Below, piece by piece: positions 27,891 to 36,901 of a stretch of 64,000 nt of DNA. The DNA comes from Spirosoma sp. (GTDB taxonomy: Bacteria > Bacteroidota > Bacteroidia > Cytophagales > Spirosomataceae), in NCBI RefSeq assembly GCF_026391055.1, contig NZ_JAPLET010000030.1:248001-312000 (forward strand). Reading direction: 5' to 3'. A model generated the notes under the pieces. That model was not told where the DNA came from, made no database searches, and saw only the letters and a program-made list of their open reading frames with translations. Position numbers and translations under genes: made by a program. Each line of letters opens with the position of its first letter. Position 1 is the stretch's first letter.

Positions 27891-30869
27891 ATGAACAGCA
27901 CGTTTATGTATGTACAGACGCTGGTCTGTCCGCCCGCCCGCTGGCTGCTGGCACTAGGGCTCTTTCTGCTTAGTATCACCAACCATGCCCAAACCGCGGG
28001 CAATCTCAGCGGTACCGTTGTCGATTCGGAAAACGGACAGGGACTGCCGGGTGTCAATGTAGTGGCCAAGGGGTCAACGCGGGGGACCACTACCGACGGG
28101 AACGGCCGCTATCAGTTGACTGGCATTCAGCCCGGCACCGTTCTGGTATTCAGTTCCGTTGGGTACACCTCGCAGGAAGTTGCCGCTGGCAATCAGACGA
28201 CCATCGACCTGCGCATGGTCAGCGACAACAAGAGCCTGAACGAAGTGGTGGTACTGGGCTACACATCGACCCGCCAGAAAACCCTGACCGGCTCCGCACA
28301 GGCCGTTAGTGCGAAGGAGCTAAAAGACGTAACGGCCAACAATGTGGGGCAGTTATTACAGGGAAAAGCCGCCGGTGTGTTCGTGGGCAACAGCTCCGGC
28401 GACCCGCGTGTGCCGCCTAAAGTGCTGGTTCGGGGGATTGGTACACTCACGGCCAGTTCCAACCCGCTTTACGTAGTCGACGGCGTAATTGGCGGCATTC
28501 CCAACCCCAGCGATATCGAGTCCATCACCGTGCTTAAAGATGCGGCTTCTACGGCTTTGTACGGTGCCCGGGCCTCCAACGGAGTCATTGTGGTGACCAC
28601 CCGCCGGGGCGCATCGGGCAAAACTCAGGTTACGGCCCGGCTGAACAAAGGCGTTGGTTACCTGAGCCTGGGCAATTTCAGGCTCCTCAACGGTCAGGAG
28701 CTGTACACCCTTCAGAAAGGCGTGTACCAGCGCGACCAGCCCAACGGTAACGTCAATGATTACCTGCCCACCCCCGAAGCCAACGCCAATACGAACTGGT
28801 TCGACATCGCCTTTCGCCCCGCCACCAACACCCTGGCGGAGGTTAGTGCATCGGGCGGAAGCGATAAAACCCGATTTTTCCTGAGCGGCAACTACTATCA
28901 GGAAGAAGGTATCCTGAAAGGAACGGGCCTGAATCGGTTTGGCTTACGGCTAAATTTCAGCCATAACCTCAGCGAGAAGTTCCGGGTGAGCCTCAACAGC
29001 GCCGGTACCTACACCCGTGGGTACGACAACAGCAATGGCTCGCTGTACGGCGCCTACACCTACCTGCCCTACGATGACCCGTACGACAACGGACAGCCGT
29101 ACAACCCGATTACCGGTGCCAAAAAATGGTACGGGCGCGATAACGCTAACTTCGTATACAATCAGCCATTCAACACGTTCAAAGAAAATACCTTTGCGGG
29201 AGATGTGCTCTTTAAAGCCGAATACGACCTGCTGCCCTGGCTTTCGCTCTCGACAACCAACCGCGCCCAAACCAACTATTACGGCAGCGAAAGCAGCCAG
29301 GATTTGCGGGGTAATGCCGCAGCCGACGTGCTGGGCCGGTTAACGGACTACACCAGCCGCGACTACAACCTGCTCACCTCCAATCTGCTTCGGTTCCGGC
29401 ACAGCTTTGGCGACGGGCACAGCCTGGACGGACTGGCTGGTTATGAATACCAGACCTATTATTTCGAATCGCTGGGCGCAACGGGAAAGGGCATTTTCTC
29501 GGGACTGAACATTCTGGACGCAACCTCCCAGCCAGAAAGCATCAACGGCACCAAAACCGATAATGCTTTTGCGTCTTACCTGTTCCAGGCCAACTACGGC
29601 TATAAGGAAAAATATCTGGTGACAACCTCGTTCAGGCGGGATGGCTCCTCGAAGTTCGGGCGCGACCGTAAATACGGCAACTTCTACGCCGTGGGTCTGA
29701 GCTGGATTGCCTCCAACGAAGCCTTCCTGAACAACAACCCGACGCTGAACAACCTTAAATTCCGGCTCAGCTACGGTACTACGGGCAATGCCGACGGTAT
29801 CAATGATTATGCTTCGCAGGGGCTGTATAACCTCACGGGTCAGTATGCGGGGGTGCCCTCGGCCTATCCTACCCGTATCGAGAACCCCAACCTGTCGTGG
29901 GAAGTATCCAACAACGCTAACTTCGGTGTGGACGCTACCCTCTGGAACCGGCTGAACGTTACCGTCGACCTCTATAACCGGCTGACCAACAACCTGCTGT
30001 TCAACCGACCGTTGCAGGGAACCAGCGGCTACGCGTTCATTACGGAAAACATCGGAGCCGTACGCAATCAGGGACTTGAGGTGGTGTTATCGGCAGATAT
30101 CCTGCAAAAAACCGCCCTCAAATGGCGCACCGAAGTGAACGTCGGCATGAACCGCAACGAACTGACGGCCCTCTACGGCGACCGTACCTTCGTGGCCAAC
30201 GGGCAGCGTCCGTTTGCGCTCGACAAGCCGCTGAACAGCTGGTACATGCGTCGGTGGATGGGCGTCGATGCACCCACCGGCGACCCGCTCTGGCAAAAGG
30301 TCAATGCTGACGGCACGACCGCCACGACCAACAATTACAACGAAGCCACGCTTCAGTTCATCGGCAGCAATGCTAACCCAAAACTGTTTGGCGGTATTCG
30401 TCAGGTGCTCAACTGGAAGAACTTCGAGCTGAACGCTTTCTTTACCTATGCAGCCGGGGTAACGCTCTACAACGGCGACCGGAACCTGTTCGACAACGAC
30501 GGGGCCTATGACCGGTACAACCTGATGGCCCTGCAGGACGGCTGGAGCCGCTGGGAAAAACCGGGCGACATCGCCACTCACCCAAAATACGTGATCGGCG
30601 GCAATAAAAACGCCCAGCGCCCGTCGTCGCGTTTCCTCGAAAACGGCAATTACCTCCGGCTTCGCAACGTCAGCCTAAACTACGACCTGCCCAAAGCCCT
30701 GGTCAGCAAAGCCCACCTCGGCAGCGTCCGGCTGACGGCATCGGGCGATAACCTGTTTACAGTCACGAAATTTTCGGGTATCGACCCGGACGTGGCAGAA
30801 ACGGGTGAAGTCGGGACGAAATACCCCTTCAGCAAGAAATTTGTCTTTGGCGTTCAACTCAGCTTTTAA
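27891..30869 (+). CDS. SusC/RagA-family TonB-linked outer-membrane receptor
   Basis: This 992-residue protein has a signal peptide ending SITNHAQ, a carboxypeptidase-regulatory-like domain (LSGTVVDSENGQGLPGVNVV), a TonB-box region (LNEVVVLGYTSTRQ), the plug (LLQGKAAGVFV, ITVLKDAASTALYGARAS) and a long barrel ending KFVFGVQLSF with the C-terminal Phe needed for barrel assembly. It would take up a substrate captured by the SusD lipoprotein encoded 13 bp downstream. It is followed by susD- and DUF3472-type genes in one transcription unit with the GH109-like gene. Confidence 0.96.
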   Translation: MNSTFMYVQTLVCPPARWLLALGLFLLSITNHAQTAGNLSGTVVDSENGQGLPGVNVVAKGSTRGTTTDGNGRYQLTGIQPGTVLVFSSVGYTSQEVAAGNQTTIDLRMVSDNKSLNEVVVLGYTSTRQKTLTGSAQAVSAKELKDVTANNVGQLLQGKAAGVFVGNSSGDPRVPPKVLVRGIGTLTASSNPLYVVDGVIGGIPNPSDIESITVLKDAASTALYGARASNGVIVVTTRRGASGKTQVTARLNKGVGYLSLGNFRLLNGQELYTLQKGVYQRDQPNGNVNDYLPTPEANANTNWFDIAFRPATNTLAEVSASGGSDKTRFFLSGNYYQEEGILKGTGLNRFGLRLNFSHNLSEKFRVSLNSAGTYTRGYDNSNGSLYGAYTYLPYDDPYDNGQPYNPITGAKKWYGRDNANFVYNQPFNTFKENTFAGDVLFKAEYDLLPWLSLSTTNRAQTNYYGSESSQDLRGNAAADVLGRLTDYTSRDYNLLTSNLLRFRHSFGDGHSLDGLAGYEYQTYYFESLGATGKGIFSGLNILDATSQPESINGTKTDNAFASYLFQANYGYKEKYLVTTSFRRDGSSKFGRDRKYGNFYAVGLSWIASNEAFLNNNPTLNNLKFRLSYGTTGNADGINDYASQGLYNLTGQYAGVPSAYPTRIENPNLSWEVSNNANFGVDATLWNRLNVTVDLYNRLTNNLLFNRPLQGTSGYAFITENIGAVRNQGLEVVLSADILQKTALKWRTEVNVGMNRNELTALYGDRTFVANGQRPFALDKPLNSWYMRRWMGVDAPTGDPLWQKVNADGTTATTNNYNEATLQFIGSNANPKLFGGIRQVLNWKNFELNAFFTYAAGVTLYNGDRNLFDNDGAYDRYNLMALQDGWSRWEKPGDIATHPKYVIGGNKNAQRPSSRFLENGNYLRLRNVSLNYDLPKALVSKAHLGSVRLTASGDNLFTVTKFSGIDPDVAETGEVGTKYPFSKKFVFGVQLSF

Positions 30870-30881
30870 GCAACCGCATTT

Positions 30882-32333
30882 ATGAAATCTTATTTTTCCC
30901 GTTTTACGCTGCTGGGCCTGCTCGTTCTGGCGGGGGCCTGCAGCATCGAAAAAAAGCCCTACAACGGTCTGGCGGAGGATGCCATTCTACAAAATGCACA
31001 AGGACTTCGGGCCGCTACAGATGGCAATTACACGTTCATAAAAGATTCGGATTACACCCGTAATCTGTACATCATGAACGAATATCCGGGCGATAACATC
31101 ACCCTGAGCGGCACCACCACCGATCCCCTGTTCCTGACGTACACCTACCGTCACACCTCCGACCAGGCCAACGCGCTGGCCATTTACCGGAAGGGCTATC
31201 AGGTCATTGTGGGCTGTAATAAAGTGATTGTCGCCATCAAGGAAGGCACTTCGCCGGAGCTTGATCAGATTCTGGGTGAGAACCTGTTTCTGCGCGCTAT
31301 GGTGCATTTCGACCTGGTTCGGCTGTTTGGCCGCCCGTACACCCAAAGCCCGGAAACGAACCTCGGCATCATCATTAAAACCGACGCCAAAGCCGACGAC
31401 AACGCCAGCCGCAACACGGTCAAAGAGGTGTATACCTTCGTGCTCAGTGAGCTTCAGCGGGCCGCCAAACTCATGACCTCTTTTCGCACAAGCAGCTACG
31501 CCAGTCCGGCATCGGCCAATGCACTGCTTTCGCGGGTGTACCTGTACATGAACGACAATGCCAACGCCATCAAATATGCCGATCTGGTTATTGCTGATAG
31601 CCGGTTTGCGCTGGCAACACCCACGCAGGTGCCGGATTTTTACACGCTGGAAAACGAGCAGAACCGCGAGGTTATTTTCGCGATCAAGCATACACTGAAA
31701 GATGACCGCACCTGGAGCGCCATTGGCTCCATGTATTACACATCGCCGGGGGGCGTTGGCTGGGGCGAAGTGTATGCCTCGCAGGAATACCAGGATCTGG
31801 TCAACAAATACCCGAACGATAAACGCCGGTCGTTTCTGGTCAGGAAACTGACGAGTCAGGGGCTTCAGGAAAAGCGCAACGGTATTGATAAAGTGTACAT
31901 TACCAAATTTTCCAACCAGGGCGGTATCCCTACGCTAAGTTCGCCCGTTGTGCTGCGGCTATCGGAGATGTACCTGAACCGGGCCGAAGCGTACGCCAAA
32001 CAGGGCGATGCTGCCAAAGCCCTCAGTGATGTCAATCTGATTCGCCAGCGGGCGGGGCTGACTGGTACCGAACTCTATACTGCGGCAGATCTGAAAGGCT
32101 TACCTTCGGTGCTCGACGTGGTGCTTCAGGAACGTCGGCTGGAGCTGGCTTTCGAGGGGCATCGCCCCTACGATCTGTTCCGCAACAACCGGAGCCTCAC
32201 TCGCAGCTATCCAGGCTTTCACAACACCCAGAACGGGCAGCAGACCGTTTTGCCGGACGACAAGCAAGTGGTTAACCTGATTCCGGAATCGGAGATCGTA
32301 CTGAACAAAAACCTTCGGCAAAATCCGCTTTAA
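30882..32333 (+). CDS. SusD/RagB-family substrate-binding lipoprotein
   Basis: This 483-residue lipoprotein has a lipobox LAGAC (Cys20). The SusD landmarks are NYTFIKDSDYTRNLYIMNEY, GENLFLRAMVHFDLVRLFGRPY, the TPR region around SASANALLSRVYLYMN-like sequence, and the C-terminal LRLSEMYLNRAEAYAKQGD and LQERRLELAFEGHRPYDLFR blocks. It should cap the SusC pore on the outer membrane and bind the imported ligand. It is coupled to the susC-like gene by a 12-bp gap. Confidence 0.96.
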   Translation: MKSYFSRFTLLGLLVLAGACSIEKKPYNGLAEDAILQNAQGLRAATDGNYTFIKDSDYTRNLYIMNEYPGDNITLSGTTTDPLFLTYTYRHTSDQANALAIYRKGYQVIVGCNKVIVAIKEGTSPELDQILGENLFLRAMVHFDLVRLFGRPYTQSPETNLGIIIKTDAKADDNASRNTVKEVYTFVLSELQRAAKLMTSFRTSSYASPASANALLSRVYLYMNDNANAIKYADLVIADSRFALATPTQVPDFYTLENEQNREVIFAIKHTLKDDRTWSAIGSMYYTSPGGVGWGEVYASQEYQDLVNKYPNDKRRSFLVRKLTSQGLQEKRNGIDKVYITKFSNQGGIPTLSSPVVLRLSEMYLNRAEAYAKQGDAAKALSDVNLIRQRAGLTGTELYTAADLKGLPSVLDVVLQERRLELAFEGHRPYDLFRNNRSLTRSYPGFHNTQNGQQTVLPDDKQVVNLIPESEIVLNKNLRQNPL

Positions 32334-32346
32334 GTCAGCATTTATC

Positions 32347-32383
32347 GAATGAGGGAGCTACCTTGCCCACGGTTCCCTCATTC
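32347..32383 (+). terminator. Hairpin between the susD-like and DUF3472 genes
   Basis: GAATGAGGGA and TCCCTCATTC form a perfect 10-bp stem with a 17-nt loop. There is no long T-tract. It may lower read-through from susD into the last gene, as is common in PUL operons, or protect the 3' end. Confidence 0.55.
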
Positions 32384-32406
32384 ACCGTTTTCGTCCTGTC
32401 TTATCC

Positions 32407-33711
32407 ATGATCGCACTCCACTGGCTGCAACTGGGCTGTCTGCTCCTGACAACGGTTGGCCCCGCCACCACCCGCCCCCATCATGAACCGAACGAAGTAC
32501 GGGTTCCGCTTGGCGGCAATAGCTGGGTGACCAATGCACCATCGTTGGCGGCTACTGTCTCGAAAGAGGGCCTGACAAACTGGTCGAGCCCGGCCAGTAC
32601 GGTCGATACGTACGTGCGGGTTGCCCAAACGGGCACGCTGCATCTGTCCATCAACCTGCGCGTTCCCACCGGTAAGAGCCGATTGCGGATCACTTTGCTG
32701 GGAAAGTCGAAGGACATCGATGTGCAGGGTAGCACATTTATAGATTACCCGCTCGGCCAGTGGACGATTTCGAAAGCGGGTTATGTGAAACTGACGTTGC
32801 AGGGAATCAGCAAGACTGGCGCAACCTACGCCGACGTAACCAATTTTGGTATCAGTGGCCCAGTCGTCGATGAGCAAACGGCTTTTGTCCGCAACAACGA
32901 CGGCAATTTTTTCTACTGGGGTCGGCGCGGGCCGTCGGTGCATCTGCGCTACGCCGTTCCCGAGGGTATCGACGCCGAATGGTTCTATAATGAGATAACC
33001 GTTCCCAAAGGGAATGACATCATCGGGTCATATTACATGGCCAATGGCTTTGGCGAAGGGTATTTCGGGATGCAGGTCAACTCACCCACCGAACGCCGAA
33101 TCTTGTTTTCTGTTTGGAGTCCGTTTCAGACCGATAACCCCAGCCAGATTCCGGCCGACCAGAAAATTCTGCTTGATCGCAAGGGCGAGCAGGTTGTCAC
33201 GAATGAGTTTGGCAACGAGGGTTCAGGCGGGCAGAGCTACCTGCGCTACAACTGGGTAGCCGGACAAACTTACCGATTTCTGCTGCATGGCAAACCCGAT
33301 GCAGGCGGGTACACAGCCTATACTGCCTATTTTATGCCAGCGGATGGCGCTCGCTGGCAACTGATCGCCAGTTTTAAACGCCCCAAAACCACAACCTATC
33401 TTAAGTCACTTTATTCCTTTCTGGAAAATTTCACACCCGAAACGGGCAATGTGCAGCGGGAAGTCGAATTCTCAAACCAATGGGTCAGGAGCAAAGACGG
33501 AAACTGGCTGGAGTTAACCCAGGCGCAGTTCACGGGCGACAACACCGCGAAGAAAGCGTACCGGATGGACTTTGCCGGTGGGCTTGCTCAGAATCAGCGT
33601 TTCTTTCTGCGTAACTGCGGTTTCTTCGATATGTACACGCCCCTTAAATCTGATTATACGAGACCGGCTCAACATCAGGCACCGACGATAGCGCTGGACC
33701 AGCTTCCCTGA
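32407..33711 (+). CDS. DUF5077/DUF3472-domain exported protein
   Basis: This 434-residue protein starts with an export signal-like segment (ALHWLQLGCLLLTTVGPATT). Residues about 30-155 match the DUF5077 beta-sandwich pattern (VRVPLGGNSWVTNAPSL, DTYVRVAQTGTLHLSINLRV). Residues about 165-420 match DUF3472 (VHLRYAVPEGIDAEWFYNEI, GSYYMANGFGEGYFGMQVNS, YRFLLHGKPDAGGYTAYTAY). Such proteins recur in Bacteroidota polysaccharide loci and are presumed carbohydrate-active or carbohydrate-binding. It is the last gene of the operator-controlled unit. Function is unproven. Confidence 0.83.
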   Translation: MIALHWLQLGCLLLTTVGPATTRPHHEPNEVRVPLGGNSWVTNAPSLAATVSKEGLTNWSSPASTVDTYVRVAQTGTLHLSINLRVPTGKSRLRITLLGKSKDIDVQGSTFIDYPLGQWTISKAGYVKLTLQGISKTGATYADVTNFGISGPVVDEQTAFVRNNDGNFFYWGRRGPSVHLRYAVPEGIDAEWFYNEITVPKGNDIIGSYYMANGFGEGYFGMQVNSPTERRILFSVWSPFQTDNPSQIPADQKILLDRKGEQVVTNEFGNEGSGGQSYLRYNWVAGQTYRFLLHGKPDAGGYTAYTAYFMPADGARWQLIASFKRPKTTTYLKSLYSFLENFTPETGNVQREVEFSNQWVRSKDGNWLELTQAQFTGDNTAKKAYRMDFAGGLAQNQRFFLRNCGFFDMYTPLKSDYTRPAQHQAPTIALDQLP

Positions 33712-33713
33712 AT

Positions 33714-33783
33714 GCATACTGGTTTATTTACAAGAAGCCCGATTCTGATCAGAATCGGGCTTCTTGTAAATAAACCAGTATGC
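33714..33783. terminator. Perfect 70-bp palindrome, bidirectional terminator candidate
   Basis: The 35-bp half beginning GCATACTGGTTTATTTACAA is followed directly by its exact reverse complement, with centre TGATCA and no spacer. It starts 2 nt after the DUF3472 stop and ends 2 nt before the stop of the convergent TMTC-like gene, filling the whole gap. A bidirectional terminator is the simplest role. In RNA the hairpin has the GC-rich part (GAAGCCCGATTCTGA) near the apex. Confidence 0.9.
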
Positions 33784-33785
33784 CG

Positions 33786-35807
33786 TTAATACTTATTGAT
33801 AATTGAATCGGGCAGCGCTTGTACGTCGATTCCCGTGGCCTTCATCAGATTCATGCGGTTGTTCTGCCCATCGACGTAGGCGGGGTTCACCACCATCGAG
33901 CGATTGTAGTAATACGATGCCAGTTCCAGTTTCTGCCGGTTATTCTGCGCGATTCCTTCCCCTTGATAAATTACACCCAGATTGTTGTATGCGGGGGCAT
34001 AAGCGTTGGCCGCCCGGATCGTCTGCTTGTAATAATATTTGGCCGAGTCGACATTAGGCGTAATTTTCTGAAACACGTACGCCATCGAGAAGTACGCTTC
34101 ACCGAAGCTTGGGTAGATCCGGGTCGATTCCTGAAGATGGTCGAGTGCCCAGCGCCCGTGTTTGTTGGCATGAGCAATGTTTGTATCAATAAGCACCTGT
34201 GCTTTTTTGATTTGCTCAGGCGTTGGCCTGGGCTTAATAGCGTTCGTTGCGTTGGCAATGGAATCGGCTTTGGCGCGGTCTTTCAACCCTTTTTCAATCC
34301 ACTCATTAGCTACGTGCCGCTGTACCTGACAGCTGTTGGGTGCATATGGGAGTGCTGAGTTGAAAAGAACGAAGTTATTTTCCCAGTCGCGGTTGCGCTC
34401 AACGGTTTTGAACGAGTACAACCCCGTTACAACCGCCATCAGCCCCAGCAATGGCATGTAGCGAACCAGACGTAACTGGGTTGGGGATTCATTCGCGTCG
34501 ACCGGATTGCGTACCAGTAACTTCTGCAATGCCCAGACCAGTACAAAGGCAAAACCCATGACGGCGGCATACGTAAAGCGTTCAGCGAAAATACCTCCTC
34601 GAATCCAGATGAAGCCAAGTCCCGGCGCCATGGTAACAAAGAACCAGAAAATACCGAATCCCCAAAGTGTGCGTTTAACAAACCCTTTCCAGGTGAGCCA
34701 GATTAACCCCACAAAGGTGAAGAAACCCGCCCAGGTCAGCAAATCGCCCTTACCCCCCGATGGAATCACGTTGTACGAATAATCATACACCAGCGGATGC
34801 GGAACAATCAGCAGTCGGATGTAGTATTCCAGAAACTTGAACATGGTCGACTTTTGGGTCTTCTCAATAGCATACGGATAATTGGCCCAGTCGACGGGGG
34901 GCGTACCGCTGAGGGTACCGATCATTTTCTGTTTCTGGTAAAAGAACAGAGCCGCCACAATCAGGAATGGCCATAGGCTAATGAGCGAATTCCAGAGATT
35001 ACGGCGGGCAAACCAGTACTGCATGGCCGGAATCAGTGCCAGGCTAACGATGGACGATTCTTTGGAGAGAAAAGCCAGATACAGGGAGGCACAAGCCCCG
35101 ATTATCCAACCCTGCTGATTCGTTTCCAGATACCGCCAGTAGGACAGCAGCATGAGCGCAATAAACAGAAAGCTCAGTATTTCGTCGCGTCCTTTAATAT
35201 TGGCAACAATTTCGGTGTGCAGCGGGTGCGCCACGAAAACCAGCCCGATCAGGAATGCCGTAATGGTTTGATTGGTAAGCCATTTCTGCAGCAGTATACC
35301 CACTACCAGACCCGTAAGGCCGTACAGGCCCGCATTGATCATGTGGCTGATATTCGGATTATCCTTAAAATACTCCTGCTCCAACGCAAACGTAATCAAG
35401 GATAAAGGCCGGTAGTAACCCAGCGAAATATTACTAAAGTGCCAGAACTCGGTGCGAAGCAGGTCTGGAATACCGGCAATACCTTTTTTCACGAACAGAT
35501 TCTGCCCCACAGCGGCTATATCGTCTAGTGCATACTGATGCCCAAAAGTATTGATATACAGGGCAACACCCAGCAAAGCCAGTACAACGGGAGGCCACCA
35601 TTTAACGTACCGTTCCTCAATGGGCAAGTCAGTCTTCGGGTCAGTTGATTTTGGTGGCTGGGTACGTACCGATGGGCGCTGGCCGGGTTCGGTGGTGTGG
35701 GGCCGACCGGTACTGCCAGCATTCGTCAAAGCAGGTTTAGGAGTAACCGCTCTTTCCTGGGGCGGCCGAGGGTTCTCGTAGCCCTGTGATTGCTTCTTTT
35801 TAGCCAT
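33786..35807 (-). CDS. Multi-pass membrane protein with C-terminal TPRs (TMTC/PMT-like)
   Basis: This 673-residue protein has a charged, Pro-rich cytoplasmic N-terminus, then about ten hydrophobic segments starting WWPPVVLALLGVALYINTF, and a C-terminal tetratricopeptide part (about 540-660; EAYFSMAYVFQKI, YAPAYNNLGVIYQGEG). The loop after the first membrane segment (YALDDIAAVGQNLFV, GYYRPLSLITFALEQ) resembles GT-C glycosyltransferases of the TMTC/protein-mannosyltransferase type, including the acidic DD pair. It may glycosylate exported proteins or lipids. It is convergent with the glycan locus and divergent from the endonuclease. Confidence 0.82.
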   Translation of the reverse strand: MAKKKQSQGYENPRPPQERAVTPKPALTNAGSTGRPHTTEPGQRPSVRTQPPKSTDPKTDLPIEERYVKWWPPVVLALLGVALYINTFGHQYALDDIAAVGQNLFVKKGIAGIPDLLRTEFWHFSNISLGYYRPLSLITFALEQEYFKDNPNISHMINAGLYGLTGLVVGILLQKWLTNQTITAFLIGLVFVAHPLHTEIVANIKGRDEILSFLFIALMLLSYWRYLETNQQGWIIGACASLYLAFLSKESSIVSLALIPAMQYWFARRNLWNSLISLWPFLIVAALFFYQKQKMIGTLSGTPPVDWANYPYAIEKTQKSTMFKFLEYYIRLLIVPHPLVYDYSYNVIPSGGKGDLLTWAGFFTFVGLIWLTWKGFVKRTLWGFGIFWFFVTMAPGLGFIWIRGGIFAERFTYAAVMGFAFVLVWALQKLLVRNPVDANESPTQLRLVRYMPLLGLMAVVTGLYSFKTVERNRDWENNFVLFNSALPYAPNSCQVQRHVANEWIEKGLKDRAKADSIANATNAIKPRPTPEQIKKAQVLIDTNIAHANKHGRWALDHLQESTRIYPSFGEAYFSMAYVFQKITPNVDSAKYYYKQTIRAANAYAPAYNNLGVIYQGEGIAQNNRQKLELASYYYNRSMVVNPAYVDGQNNRMNLMKATGIDVQALPDSIINKY

Positions 35808-35917
35808 AACAGCAGGTATTCGTCAATTGGGTTAATGCTGATTCTTTCCTTTCACAGGCCGGGCAGCTGAAGTAGAGAATCAGTACATTTATGGATTATT
35901 TGTAAAGTTCCGCAAGA

Positions 35918-36802
35918 ATGTCAGTAAAATCAATGAAAGGTTTCGATCAACTTAAAACTATAAGCTGGGCGCTGGGTCTGGGTCTGCTGCTCAACGGTTG
36001 TCTCAGCGTTCGTCCGTCGTTACCGGGAACAACCACATCCGCCGTTCTAAGCCGAACCGATAACCTCGCCCTGGGCAACCCAAGTAACGCAACTGCCGGT
36101 GACCCGGATAATTACCTCATCAGCCGACCCCAGTATACGCTCTCCTACAGCCGCAGCCGTGGCATTGCCAACTGGGTGAGCTGGCACCTCAGTACGGCCT
36201 GGAAAGGCGATGCCAAACGAGTAGACCTTTTCCGTCCTGACCCGGCTTTGCCAACAGGCTGGTCCACGGCCCGAACGTCCGATTATACCAACTCCGGCTT
36301 CGACCGGGGTCACCTTTGCCCTTCCGACGACCGGGATGCCACGTCCGAAGATAATGCCGCTACCTTTCTCCTTACCAACATCGTGCCACAAGCGCCCCGT
36401 CATAATCGTGAAGTCTGGAAGAATCTGGAAGAGTATGAACGGCAGCTTATCAGCAACGGCAACGATGTGTACATTCTGGCCGGTACAAGTGGTACCGGTG
36501 GCACGGGTCTTAATGGGTTTGCCACTTCTATAGGCAATGGAAAACTAACCGTTCCAGCCATACTCTGGAAAATACTGATTGTGGTTCCACCCAGTGGTGA
36601 CAACACATTTCAACTCACCGAAAACACCCGCGTCATTGCGGTATCCATTCCGAATACGCAGGCGGCTGCCGATAAGCCCTGGCGTGCTTATTTAACCAGT
36701 ATTGATGCCATCGAATCCATGACCGGCTACGATTTCCTTTCAACAGTATCCGTCGATGTTCAACGCATCATTGAAAAGCGAATTGACGGCAGCAACAGCT
36801 GA
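35918..36802 (+). CDS. DNA/RNA non-specific endonuclease, lipoprotein
   Basis: This 294-residue protein has a lipobox LLNGC near residue 28, so it is probably anchored in the envelope or on the surface. It belongs to the NUC1-type beta-beta-alpha-Me nucleases: FDRGHLCPSDDRDATSEDN contains the catalytic DRGH His, and NIVPQAPRHNREVWKNLEEY contains the metal-binding Asn. Such enzymes digest extracellular DNA or RNA for nutrients. It is followed by a strong terminator and convergent with the desaturase. Confidence 0.92.
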   Translation: MSVKSMKGFDQLKTISWALGLGLLLNGCLSVRPSLPGTTTSAVLSRTDNLALGNPSNATAGDPDNYLISRPQYTLSYSRSRGIANWVSWHLSTAWKGDAKRVDLFRPDPALPTGWSTARTSDYTNSGFDRGHLCPSDDRDATSEDNAATFLLTNIVPQAPRHNREVWKNLEEYERQLISNGNDVYILAGTSGTGGTGLNGFATSIGNGKLTVPAILWKILIVVPPSGDNTFQLTENTRVIAVSIPNTQAAADKPWRAYLTSIDAIESMTGYDFLSTVSVDVQRIIEKRIDGSNS

Positions 36803-36815
36803 CAAGTACAAATAA

Positions 36816-36880
36816 ACAGAGGCCCGAAAAACACAGACAATCAGGAGTTCCTTTTATCGCTGTGTTTTTCGGGCCTCTGT
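36816..36880. terminator. Perfect 21-bp inverted repeat between convergent genes
   Basis: ACAGAGGCCCGAAAAACACA plus G (36816-36836) is exactly complementary to 36860-36880, with a 23-nt loop. It lies 13 bp after the nuclease stop and 21 bp before the stop of the convergent desaturase, so it can terminate both. Confidence 0.85.
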
Positions 36881-36901
36881 AACCAGCTATGTCACAAACC
36901 C

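Noticed and set aside
30987-31691. 234-aa minus-strand ORF within the susD-like gene
   Set aside because: The SusD frame on the plus strand is complete and well supported; this is a shadow.
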